64,000 nucleotides of DNA from a virus. Location: positions 1 through 64,000 of IMG/VR virus record IMGVR_UViG_3300043436_003813; one strand, 5' to 3'. The translations under genes and the position numbers were made by a program. Below, one piece after another: positions 57,662-64,000 of the stretch. Below the pieces are notes generated by a model. It ran no database searches. It was not told the origin of the DNA and saw nothing but the letters and a program-made list of their open reading frames with translations. Position 1 is the stretch's first letter; each line of letters opens with the position of its first letter.

Positions 57662-57843
57662 AGAACCCCAATGTAATGCTGGTTGTCGCGGTGCTGATAA
57701 GCCCGCTGTTTGCCGTCGCAGCCCTAATTGCAAACACGGTGAGCGGCATCATCGACGCTGCCTACACCCTCTATGACTTCCCGCGCCACGCCTATGAAGA
57801 GGCCCGCGCTGAACAAGCCCAACAGGAGGTGGACGGTGAGTAA
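57658..57843 (+). CDS. Small membrane protein (61 aa)
   Basis: N-terminal hydrophobic helix (VMLVVAVLISPLFAVAALIA), then an acidic Gln/Glu tail. ATGA overlap with the preceding gene. Function unknown. Confidence 0.6.
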   Translation: MKNPNVMLVVAVLISPLFAVAALIANTVSGIIDAAYTLYDFPRHAYEEARAEQAQQEVDGE

Positions 57844-58657
57844 GCCAAGCCGCCCCCGCCTCGTGTTCGTTGTCTCTGACATACATGCCGGCTCTACGTT
57901 GGCGCTAATGCCCCCTGGATTCACTACCCTTGAGGGAGTAGTCCTCTATCAGAACCCCCTTCAAAAATGGCTCTGGGCTTGCTGGTTGGATTCCATGAAT
58001 TGGGTTAAGCAAGTTTCTGGCAACGATCCTCACGTTCTGGTAGTCAACGGAGACGCCATTGACGGATACCACCATAAGACCACGCAGGTAATTAGCACGG
58101 ACACGGGCGATCACGTTGAGTGCGCGATACATATTCTTCGCGACATGGTTGCCCGCGCCAACAAAACCTTCTTCATAAAGGGCACGGAATGCCATACCCA
58201 CAACACCGAGACTGTCCTCGGGAAGGCGCTCAAGACGGAGATAAACCCAGAGACGAAGCTGCCATCGTGGGATAAGCTCTATATGGACGTGGCGGGCGTT
58301 CGCTGCGTGTTTCGCCACCACATCGGCACATCCACCCGGCGCGGCCTCGCTGGCACGCAACTTTCCATGCAGCTATCCGAAGAGCAAGTGGAGGCGGCGA
58401 ATGCTGGAGAGCCCATCCCGCGCGTCCTCTGCTGCGCTCATCGCCACAAGTTCGGCATGTATCAGGACAACAACGGGCTCTGCTTGGTGAGTGCGCCGTG
58501 GCAGGGACTCAGCCGCTTTGCGTGGAAAGTCGTGCCGACCGCCCGCACCAATCCTGGAATCTATGCTCTGGATTGGCGCGGACTAAAGGACGGAGAATTA
58601 CCACGGGTCCACTCCCGAGTTTATGACTGCGAGAAGTCAAAGGCCATTGAGATTTAA
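57836..58657 (+). CDS. Calcineurin-like metallophosphoesterase, GTG start (273 aa)
   Basis: Metal motifs SDIHAG (14-19), NGDAIDG, GTECHTHN in the place of GNHE, FRHHIG and AHRHKFG supply the two-metal site. The enzyme would hydrolyse phosphoesters such as nucleotides or nucleic-acid ends. GTG at 57836 follows AGGAGG and overlaps the previous stop. Largest protein of the early operon. Confidence 0.85.
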   Translation: MSKPSRPRLVFVVSDIHAGSTLALMPPGFTTLEGVVLYQNPLQKWLWACWLDSMNWVKQVSGNDPHVLVVNGDAIDGYHHKTTQVISTDTGDHVECAIHILRDMVARANKTFFIKGTECHTHNTETVLGKALKTEINPETKLPSWDKLYMDVAGVRCVFRHHIGTSTRRGLAGTQLSMQLSEEQVEAANAGEPIPRVLCCAHRHKFGMYQDNNGLCLVSAPWQGLSRFAWKVVPTARTNPGIYALDWRGLKDGELPRVHSRVYDCEKSKAIEI

Positions 58658-58660
58658 CCC

Positions 58661-58984
58661 ATGCACACAATCAAAATCATCACAGCCCCCGACCTCGCGG
58701 AGATGCTGGCCGCGCTACAGACTAACGAACGTGGGCACCCCGGCCCCGGCTGGTTTACCGCCGCAGAACTAACGCAGGGCGGAAGCCCGCATAACACGAA
58801 AAAGAAGGCAGATAAACTCGTGGATCAGGGCGTGTATGAGAAATGCCAGCGCCTGGTCAACAGGAACCTGACCACCTTCTACAGAAAGCGCCCGAGTGGT
58901 GTTCAACAGCGGCGAACCATGAACCGCGTCCGGGACTCTCTCGCCGGCTCTATTCCCTCGGGCAAGGGCAAGCGTGCCAAGTAA
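58661..58984 (+). CDS. Basic winged-helix-like protein (107 aa)
   Basis: PGWFTAAELTQGGSPHNTKKKADKLVDQGVYEK (about 29-61) has the helix-turn-helix plus wing spacing of small DNA-binding domains; the C-terminus is strongly basic. Likely DNA-binding; target unknown. Confidence 0.6.
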   Translation: MHTIKIITAPDLAEMLAALQTNERGHPGPGWFTAAELTQGGSPHNTKKKADKLVDQGVYEKCQRLVNRNLTTFYRKRPSGVQQRRTMNRVRDSLAGSIPSGKGKRAK

Positions 58985-59019
58985 ACGAACGTGTCAACAA
59001 CTCCGTAGCAGAAACAGCA

Positions 59020-59048
59020 TTGACAAGGTGAGACGTTTCCCACTTCCC
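59020..59048 (+). promoter_or_regulatory. Possible phage promoter P8
   Basis: TTGACA (59020-59025) followed by GGTGAGACGTTTCC as in P7. The expected -10 (CTTCCC) is poor, so activity is uncertain. Confidence 0.4.
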
Positions 59049-59055
59049 TTATGTC

Positions 59056-59286
59056 ATGCAGCCTCTCTTCGCTCCCGCTCCCTCCTACGCGCAGCTAGCC
59101 CGGCTTGACCGACTCTCCAACGCCATCTTCCGCGACCAAGACCGCAAGCGCCTGGCGTGGCTCTACGATAACCCCGTCCGCGCAGAATACCTGCGCAGCG
59201 TCTCCCATGACCTCCAAGACTTTAGAGAACTGCTTGACCAAGAGATTGCGTCGGGCACCCCCGCCTTCGACAGCGAACTGGAATAA
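59056..59286 (+). CDS. Hypothetical protein (76 aa)
   Basis: Helical, charged (LDRLSNAIFRDQDRKRLAWL, HDLQDFRELLDQEI). First gene after P8. Function unknown. Confidence 0.6.
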   Translation: MQPLFAPAPSYAQLARLDRLSNAIFRDQDRKRLAWLYDNPVRAEYLRSVSHDLQDFRELLDQEIASGTPAFDSELE

Positions 59287-59536
59287 GCGCGTCGTCTGCA
59301 TCATCCGCGAGTTCCACGGCTCGCATCTCAATCGTGGCCTAGGCTATTGGATCACGCTGCGTCCGGCGTTTTTGTTTAGCGGTAAGCGACTGGCGGACGA
59401 CATGCTCAACCATCCACTCTATACATGGTGCTTTGACAGCGAAGCCGTCGATACCATCGGCCAAGCCGAGAAGCTGGCACGACACTACGCCAAGGCACTA
59501 GGTGTGAAGATAGCGCGCTACGACGAACGTATCTAA
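59234..59536 (+). CDS. Hypothetical protein, probable TTG start (100 aa)
   Basis: No ATG fits the conserved-looking segment KRVVCIIREFHGSHLNRG; TTG at 59234 overlaps the preceding gene by 53 nt. The rest is globular with Trp/Tyr (LYTWCFDSEAVDTIGQAEKL). Start uncertain. Confidence 0.5.
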   Translation: MTKRLRRAPPPSTANWNKRVVCIIREFHGSHLNRGLGYWITLRPAFLFSGKRLADDMLNHPLYTWCFDSEAVDTIGQAEKLARHYAKALGVKIARYDERI

Positions 59537-59542
59537 CTTTGA

Positions 59543-59764
59543 ATGAACCCAACCCCGTTCGACACTCTCATCCAGGAACTCCACGACATGGCCGACGAAC
59601 GCAAGCAAATAGCCGACAAGTATGATGGAGACGATCCCGATTTTGCCTGCCTCATGCGCAACCAAGCCGCCTGCTACACGGACGCGGCCACCATCGTATG
59701 GGCACACGCACGCCAATATCCTTGCGCTGGCACGCCCGTTTCCGATACACAGAACCCAAGCTAA
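59543..59764 (+). CDS. Hypothetical protein (73 aa)
   Basis: Acidic helical protein (DTLIQELHDMADERKQIADKY, NQAACYTDAATIVWAHA). No family recognised. The following 156 bases carry no gene. Confidence 0.62.
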   Translation: MNPTPFDTLIQELHDMADERKQIADKYDGDDPDFACLMRNQAACYTDAATIVWAHARQYPCAGTPVSDTQNPS

Positions 59765-59920
59765 CGGGTAATCCATTGCCCCGTATGTAGCCAAACAGCC
59801 CATTTAGGGTAGTTTAACGCCCACTATGTAATGCACAGTTTTGCGCACGGTTACGGCCAGCAAAACTCGCATAGCATCAACAATAAACAAAACCAACACA
59901 GCGCATATCGCGCAGATAAC

Positions 59921-60223
59921 ATGAGCACCGACTTCCCCCGACGCCCTCCTGACCAAGCCAAGATCAAGCTCCGCGCTGACGACGAAATCCAGCAGGCGCG
60001 CCTCTGGCTTATCGAGCACCCCGACTACACCATCCGCTTCGACATCTGCAACCGCTACGGCGGCATCACGGTGCAGGGCATCTGGCATAAGTCAGAGGAG
60101 CGCGGCAAGGTTGTCACCTACTCCACTGGTCAGAACCTCGGGAAACACGTCCTTAGGGTGCTTCGCCGGCTGGAGAAGCACGTGGAAACTGGCAGCGTAT
60201 GGAACAACGAGGAGCACGACTAA
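59921..60223 (+). CDS. Hypothetical protein (100 aa)
   Basis: Start MSTDFPRRPPDQ at 59921 is the first well-placed ATG. Mixed alpha/beta with a central YTIRFDICNRYGGITVQGIW strand pair. Function unknown. Confidence 0.62.
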   Translation: MSTDFPRRPPDQAKIKLRADDEIQQARLWLIEHPDYTIRFDICNRYGGITVQGIWHKSEERGKVVTYSTGQNLGKHVLRVLRRLEKHVETGSVWNNEEHD

Positions 60224-60224
60224 C

Positions 60225-60431
60225 ATGAAAACCCCGCACGAACTAGACCAAGAAGTTGAGGTATCCATGCGCGAGTGGTCGGCCAAATGCACTCGCTGGT
60301 ATGCCGCCCACCAGCGAGCCACCTACCTGCGCGATGCAACCGACGCCCAGCTTCGCCTTCAGTTTGGAGAACTTACGGCGCAGGAAATCCGCACCATGCG
60401 CGCGGCACTCAACCACATCATCGGGCCATGA
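60225..60431 (+). CDS. Hypothetical helical protein (68 aa)
   Basis: Almost wholly helical (RWYAAHQRATYLRDATDAQL, LTAQEIRTMRAALNHI). One nt after the preceding stop; the stop overlaps the next start. Function unknown. Confidence 0.62.
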   Translation: MKTPHELDQEVEVSMREWSAKCTRWYAAHQRATYLRDATDAQLRLQFGELTAQEIRTMRAALNHIIGP

Positions 60432-60556
60432 CCATCCTATTCATCCTTGGCATGGTCCTGCTTGCGGGCGCGGCAATCTTCACCCTCGGTTGCTTGTGCC
60501 TCATCGTCCTTTTCCTTATCCTTGATCGCATCGTGGACAAGAAGCCAAGTAAATGA
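60428..60556 (+). CDS. Small membrane peptide (42 aa)
   Basis: Two merged hydrophobic segments (ILFILGMVLLAGAAIFTLG and CLIVLFLIL), then a short basic tail. ATGA overlap on both sides. Function unknown; holin-like topology but in the early operon. Confidence 0.55.
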   Translation: MTILFILGMVLLAGAAIFTLGCLCLIVLFLILDRIVDKKPSK

Positions 60557-60759
60557 GACCCGCCAAGCACAGAGACGCAGAGATAGCGTCCGACGACCAG
60601 AAGCACGTAGCCCGCACTCCGGGCCACCGGCGCAACATCACCGGCCTCTGCCACGCCGACGAAGACCGTGCCACCTATCGCGGCACCATGAAACTCAACC
60701 TCGGCCTCAACGAAGACTGCCGAACCAAAGAAGAACAAGAACTCTACGGAGAAGACTAA
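60553..60759 (+). CDS. Hypothetical protein (68 aa)
   Basis: Charged, His/Arg-rich (RPAKHRDAEIASDDQKHVARTP), probably disordered. Coupled to the upstream peptide by overlap. Function unknown. Confidence 0.55.
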   Translation: MRPAKHRDAEIASDDQKHVARTPGHRRNITGLCHADEDRATYRGTMKLNLGLNEDCRTKEEQELYGED

Positions 60760-60761
60760 CC

Positions 60762-61031
60762 ATGAAACATACCCCTTGGTATCCGCTGCACTTGCAAATC
60801 ATGCTGCATTACACGCATGAGTCCGTGACGCCAATTGCTTGGACCGATCCAGCCGGCGGGACGTTTTACCACGACCTCATCGCCGCCGGCCTCCTCATCG
60901 AGAAGAACCTAGACCCCGGCACCCCCTCCAACATCGTCATCACCCCACGTGGCAAAGCCTTCGTGGATATGCTCTGCCAGACCCCCATCCCCGTTCAGCG
61001 TTGGACAGACCCACGGGAGGGTATGGCATGA
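60762..61031 (+). CDS. Winged-helix-like protein (89 aa)
   Basis: Helix LQIMLHYTHESVTPI, then FYHDLIAAGLLIEKN and IVITPRGKAFVDML, matches the pattern of small winged-helix domains of phage regulators. Ends overlapping the next start. Confidence 0.58.
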   Translation: MKHTPWYPLHLQIMLHYTHESVTPIAWTDPAGGTFYHDLIAAGLLIEKNLDPGTPSNIVITPRGKAFVDMLCQTPIPVQRWTDPREGMA

Positions 61032-61303
61032 CCATCGGCCAAGACATCATAGACGAAATCATCAGGCAGGGCATGGTGCGCTCAGACGACGTGGAGCCCA
61101 CGGTCCTTATCTGGTCTGCTAACGCCGCCGAGCAGCTAGACGCTCTCGTGGCCCAAGAAGCCGCAGACATCATGCGCAAGTGGGACTCCGACAGGTATAT
61201 CTTTGCTGGCGCGCTCCAGCTCCTCAAGGAGGCCGGGCTGGCTCCGGGTTCAGAGGAACTGATTGCAGCAGCCAAGCGGGCAGACCAAAACAAAAGCGCC
61301 TAA
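61028..61303 (+). CDS. Conserved small phage protein (91 aa), paralogue of cassette 2
   Basis: Shares IIDEIIRQ, SANAAEQL, ADIMRKW, QLLKEAG and GSEELIAAA with the cassette 2 product at 524-790, about 70 percent identical by eye. Helical, acidic. Function unknown. This phage copy is embedded in the early operon by an ATGA overlap and has no attC beside it. Confidence 0.8.
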   Translation: MTIGQDIIDEIIRQGMVRSDDVEPTVLIWSANAAEQLDALVAQEAADIMRKWDSDRYIFAGALQLLKEAGLAPGSEELIAAAKRADQNKSA

Positions 61304-61358
61304 GCCATACTCAGTATGGCAATCGCGTAAAACCAAGGTTATCAGTATAGACAAACTC

Positions 61359-61631
61359 ATGAAACTCACCCAAATCAAAGAAACCTACGAACAGGAGATG
61401 CACACCTGCGGGCCAGAGGACATCGGAACCTATCACCAAGGCGTCCCGGCCACCCTCATGGTCCGCACCGAATCCCCAGATGGCTTCGGCTCCTACGTGG
61501 TAATCAACGTCACGGAATGGTCTTTTGGCGACGACGCCGAAATAGACGCATTTGCGGCCAAGATAAAGGAAGTGCTAGTCAAGGGTAACGCGCCCCACAA
61601 AACCCCGCCAAATCCAAGGGAAACGGCATAG
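61359..61631 (+). CDS. Hypothetical protein (90 aa)
   Basis: Start MKLTQIKETYEQEM at 61359. Beta-rich centre (GFGSYVVINVTEWSFGDDAEI), then a helix. Separated from the upstream gene by 55 nt. Function unknown. Confidence 0.6.
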   Translation: MKLTQIKETYEQEMHTCGPEDIGTYHQGVPATLMVRTESPDGFGSYVVINVTEWSFGDDAEIDAFAAKIKEVLVKGNAPHKTPPNPRETA

Positions 61632-61688
61632 GCGTGCGGAATAGCCAAGCGGATGGACAGATCGCGGCACACCAACACCCAACTCACC

Positions 61689-61907
61689 ATGCACGCCAAC
61701 ATAAACAAAGATACAGCCAGAGAAAGAGCCGAAGCCCTAATGGCACAACTCAACGAAACCCTCCGCTATACGCAAAGAGACGAAACCGAACACCGCATCT
61801 CCTTGCACAGCCAAATGGAACGCTGCCAGCAAGTTATCTCTCTCGCCGACAACACCTGCGATGACCACATCACCCTAGACGGGGAAACCTGCGAATGGCT
61901 CTTCTGA
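61689..61907 (+). CDS. Hypothetical coiled-coil protein (72 aa)
   Basis: Start MHANINKDTARER at 61689. Helical and charged throughout. Last gene of the early operon before the terminator at 62056. Confidence 0.58.
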   Translation: MHANINKDTARERAEALMAQLNETLRYTQRDETEHRISLHSQMERCQQVISLADNTCDDHITLDGETCEWLF

Positions 61908-62055
61908 CCACCCAAAACCCAAACACACTTACGTAACTTCGCCTTTCCTTCCGCCCGGTGAGCACAGGACACTTTCTACCTATAAAACGGCAATAACGCC
62001 ACCAATCTGCAAAATAACGTAAGTAGGGTTTCGCTCGCACTCAACCCCTCCCTCC

Positions 62056-62087
62056 GCCCCCTCGCTCACCCAGCAGGGGGCTTTTTC
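62056..62087 (+). terminator. Early operon terminator
   Basis: Stem GCCCCCT (62056-62062) with AGGGGGC (62075-62081), then TTTTT. Ends the 56.7-61.9 kb operon. Confidence 0.8.
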
Positions 62088-62240
62088 GCGGCCCCACAAA
62101 ACCATAAATAGCCCCCACCACCCATGCCAAAGGGGATAGCCACCAATAACCAACACAGGGGGTAGCGGGCAAAACCATAGGGGGTCTAGCCCATATCCAC
62201 AACCAAGGGGTGCCATTATCTCCCGTAGGGGGCACTTTAC

Positions 62241-62357
62241 TTCCTCGTGCGCATGGGGACAGAGAGGGCCTTCCCGTGTGTGCAGGGAGTGAGTAATCAG
62301 TTTCTCGTGCATGTAGGGACTAGACAGCTCCTTGCGCGTGCAGGGACTGGCTAAGGG
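62241..62357. repeat. Four imperfect 28-30 bp tandem repeats (iteron-like)
   Basis: Units begin near 62241, 62271, 62301 and 62329. Each contains CGTGC/CGTG..GCA followed by (G/T)AGGGA(C/G)T. The two outer copies differ most. Direct repeats with helical phasing are typical of initiator-binding or regulatory regions. Confidence 0.7.
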
Positions 62358-62371
62358 TCTTTTTAAAGTAT

Positions 62372-62392
62372 ACGCGTCCGCGCCGGACGCGT
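62372..62392. promoter_or_regulatory. Perfect inverted repeat (possible operator)
   Basis: ACGCGTCCG (62372-62380), 3-nt centre, CGGACGCGT (62384-62392). Followed by G/C-rich 10-bp repeats (about 62450-62472). Fits a dimer-binding site. Confidence 0.5.
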
Positions 62393-62541
62393 GGTCGAGG
62401 GGGTGGTGCATCCCCCGCCTGCCGTGCTGCGCCCTACCGGGACACCCCGCCGCACCCCGCCGCACCCCGCAGGATCGAGCACCGGGAGAGGGGGAGACTG
62501 CTCCACCGTAGGCAGGGCGGATGGGGGAGGGCTTGCGCACT

Positions 62542-62550
62542 GTGCTACAA
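62542..62550 (+). promoter_or_regulatory. Extended -10 promoter
   Basis: TGCTACAAT, an extended -10 element, lies 24 nt before ATG 62574. No matching -35. Confidence 0.55.
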
Positions 62551-62573
62551 TGGTGGCGAACTCACAAAAAACC

Positions 62574-62822
62574 ATGAACCAAGTCACCCTTGCCCACTCC
62601 GCTCACTCTTTTAATGGAGTCGATTTCTCCTCCCGCTCCACTTTCATCGAAAGCTTCAAAGCGGCCCACCCGATCCGGCAAAATAGATCAACTGGGTATT
62701 GGGGTTTTGAGCGCGTGTGCGACTGCCTCAATCTCAACCGCTGCGTATTCAAGTCCAAGCAGGCGGCCAGCCGCTACCGCAACGAAGCCGCCGAAAATGC
62801 CGCTACTGACTGTGCCTTATGA
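62574..62822 (+). CDS. Hypothetical protein (82 aa)
   Basis: Start MNQVTLAHSAHSFNG (62574); an in-frame ATG at 62550 would fall on the -10 box. Globular, basic, with CDCLNLNRC in the middle and a basic helix near the end. Single gene flanked by promoter and terminator. Function unknown. Confidence 0.62.
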   Translation: MNQVTLAHSAHSFNGVDFSSRSTFIESFKAAHPIRQNRSTGYWGFERVCDCLNLNRCVFKSKQAASRYRNEAAENAATDCAL

Positions 62823-62850
62823 GTCCGCCTCGGGCTCGAACCGCCCACAG

Positions 62851-62878
62851 GCCCCAGCCTAGCCCGCTGGGGCTTTTT
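62851..62878 (+). terminator. Terminator
   Basis: Perfect 8-bp stem GCCCCAGC/GCTGGGGC (62851-62858, 62866-62873), then TTTTT. Confidence 0.9.
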
Positions 62879-63144
62879 CGTGCCGTGCTCACTAGCGCGA
62901 AGGCACGGGGCAACGGAGGCGATCCTAGGGCATCGGAGCGTGAGGGGGAGCGTGGGTATGGGGAGAGGCGGGAAAGGGCGGGAAAGGGGGCGGAAGTGTC
63001 GCGTTTTGCGACATATCAACATATCTGTATATGTTGTATGGCACCAGTTCGCCTCTCCATCCCTTTATCCTAAGTCAGTTACCTATGATAAGCGTTCTTA
63101 TCTTTAGTCGCTTTGCCGTTAGTCCCCATCCCTCCCCCTATTGT

Positions 63145-63174
63145 CCCCACCCTTTAACGGCGTGGGGCTTTTTT
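63145..63174 (+). terminator. Terminator
   Basis: Stem CCCCAC/GTGGGG (63145-63150, 63162-63167) followed by C and six T. Isolates the downstream promoter. Confidence 0.75.
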
Positions 63175-63220
63175 GCGCCTTGCTTGGGATGCTCGCACAC
63201 GGAAAAGCACAAGCGCAGGC

Positions 63221-63249
63221 TTGACAAATCCTCGTCCTGGTGCGATACT
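63221..63249 (+). promoter_or_regulatory. Consensus-like sigma-70 promoter
   Basis: TTGACA (63221-63226), 17-nt spacer ending TGC, GATACT (63244-63249). The best match to a bacterial housekeeping promoter in the window; 24 nt before ATG 63273. Confidence 0.8.
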
Positions 63250-63272
63250 GTGGGCGCAATCAAAAAACACCC

Positions 63273-63863
63273 ATGAAAACAAGCCAACCCATGAAAGCCG
63301 AGATCATCATCCCTGACTTCCTCAACGCCAAACCCTTTTCCGTGGTCGCCCGGTATCGCGGCCTAGAAATTAAGCGCACCACTATGGCTCATTGGTGCGG
63401 CCCCCTCGAATTTTGCCGGAATCTAATCACCCCCACCGGGGGGGCTGGTTGGTGGTCGATCAACTCGATTGAGTCGGCGATCCGCGAAATCGATGAGGCC
63501 GCGAGCAAAGCCGGAAAGCCCGATGGGTGGGAATACGCATTCTCAGATATTCCCCCGGCAGGGAGCGAGCAAATCTCAATTTCGGCAGAGGAGCTTTTGA
63601 GAATTGCCGGTCGCGATTCCAAAAAGATCCATCGGTTGATCGAAGCGGTGAACAACCCGGCGCTTCAGATGATCGAAGGCTGGCCCTTGATGAGCTGGCG
63701 AGTGAGCAGTTGCGGTGATGCGGCGAGATTCTGCCGGCTCGATGATGAGGGAAAGGTTCAGTGCGCGGTTGGGTTTGTGAATGCTCCGGAATCCCGGCGG
63801 GCGGAGTTCATACCGCCCGCGGATGAACTCCCCTTTCCCACCACCGTTGTTTTCATCGGATAA
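63273..63863 (+). CDS. Hypothetical protein (196 aa)
   Basis: Start MKTSQPMKAEIIIP at 63273. N-terminal strand-rich part (FSVVARYRGLEIKRTTM), a helical middle (INSIESAIREIDEAASKAG) and a C-terminal domain with Cys residues. Strong own promoter suggests immediate-early or constitutive expression. No family recognised. Confidence 0.7.
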   Translation: MKTSQPMKAEIIIPDFLNAKPFSVVARYRGLEIKRTTMAHWCGPLEFCRNLITPTGGAGWWSINSIESAIREIDEAASKAGKPDGWEYAFSDIPPAGSEQISISAEELLRIAGRDSKKIHRLIEAVNNPALQMIEGWPLMSWRVSSCGDAARFCRLDDEGKVQCAVGFVNAPESRRAEFIPPADELPFPTTVVFIG

Positions 63864-63880
63864 CCTTCCCACCCCCTCCG

Positions 63881-63910
63881 CCCCGCTCTCCTTAGTTGGA
63901 AGCGGGGTTT
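63881..63910 (+). terminator. Probable terminator
   Basis: Stem CCCCGCT (63881-63887) with AGCGGGG (63901-63907), followed by only TTT. Confidence 0.55.
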
Positions 63911-63924
63911 CAGGGTGCCTAACC

Positions 63925-64000
63925 ATGAAAAATGAGCTATTGTTTGAGAAAATCCACTGCGTTGGCCGCGACGACAAAGCGCGCCGGCGCCTGAATGTCG
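63925..64000 (+). CDS. 5' end of a hypothetical gene (partial)
   Basis: ATG at 63925 opens a frame to the window end (MKNELLFEKIHCVGRDDKARRR). Too short to identify. Confidence 0.5.
   Translation, partial: MKNELLFEKIHCVGRDDKARRRLNV

Larger units (their letters stand above)
61908..62544. other. Repeat-rich non-coding region (candidate origin or end region)
   Basis: No credible gene on either strand; the minus-strand frame 61980-62540 reads as repeats and low complexity. It contains a terminator, several AGGGGG(A/G)TAGC-like units (62133-62232), four imperfect 28-30 bp repeats (62241-62357) and a perfect 9-bp inverted repeat (62372-62392). Confidence 0.6.
62823..63272. other. Intergenic region with two terminators and a promoter
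   Basis: No credible gene on either strand. Apart from the listed terminators and promoter, I see a short AT-rich repeat (about 63010-63030) only. Confidence 0.6.

Noticed and set aside
62241-62357. CRISPR-like array
   Set aside because: The repeats are adjacent and imperfect with no unique spacers, and no cas genes are present.
61980-62540. 186-residue minus-strand frame across the repeat region
   Set aside because: Its sequence mirrors the DNA repeats and is rich in Pro, Cys and Gly without domain character; the terminator and promoter-like signals fit non-coding DNA better.

Overview
The window is GC-rich DNA dominated by a podovirus-like tailed phage. Head and tail genes lie on the minus strand: terminase (54.3-56.7 kb), portal, scaffold, major capsid protein, tail-tube adaptor and nozzle-like proteins, two fibres, a collar protein and a 2026-residue internal virion protein. 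There is no tape measure or sheath. No integrase, repressor, endolysin, DNA polymerase or RNA polymerase is recognisable, so lifestyle and lysis are open. The host cannot be named from this sequence; it is presumably a bacterium that carries, or lives beside, an integron. Most starts lack a clear Shine-Dalgarno.

Layout: (1) 101-6431 is a plus-strand array of about 16 short gene cassettes separated by integron-type attC recombination sites, including two DNA methyltransferases. (2) 6.4-7.3 kb holds two plus-strand genes. (3) 7.3-16.5 kb holds minus-strand early/middle genes: a prepilin-like peptide with two lipoproteins, a RuvC-like resolvase, HNH and RecB-like nucleases, and two putative ssDNA-binding or OB-fold proteins. 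(4) 16.6-38.8 kb is the virion module, with a candidate holin and a membrane lipoprotein. (5) 39.0-43.2 kb is a cluster of glycosyltransferase-like genes with a GDP-L-fucose synthase-like gene, placed between capsid and scaffold genes. (6) 43.2-51.2 kb holds scaffold, portal, primase-helicase and an initiator-like protein. (7) 51.2-52.3 kb holds tRNA-Arg, a tRNA-like element and about 450 nt of hairpin-rich DNA without a gene, behind a promoter: a probable structured phage RNA. (8) 52.54-53.37 kb is a second short attC cassette block, lying inside phage genes. (9) 53.4-56.7 kb is packaging. (10) 56.7-61.9 kb is a plus-strand operon of small early genes. (11) 61.9-63.3 kb is a repeat-rich non-coding region with terminators and two host-type promoters.

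The most unusual feature is two integron cassette blocks in a phage genome, with no integron integrase in view. They share near-identical attC sequence, and one cassette gene is a close paralogue of a gene in the phage early operon. This suggests cassette traffic between an integron and the phage. A second general signal is a recurrent promoter layout (TTG, 11-12 nt, CGTTTC, 3 nt, -10 box) in front of at least seven transcription units.
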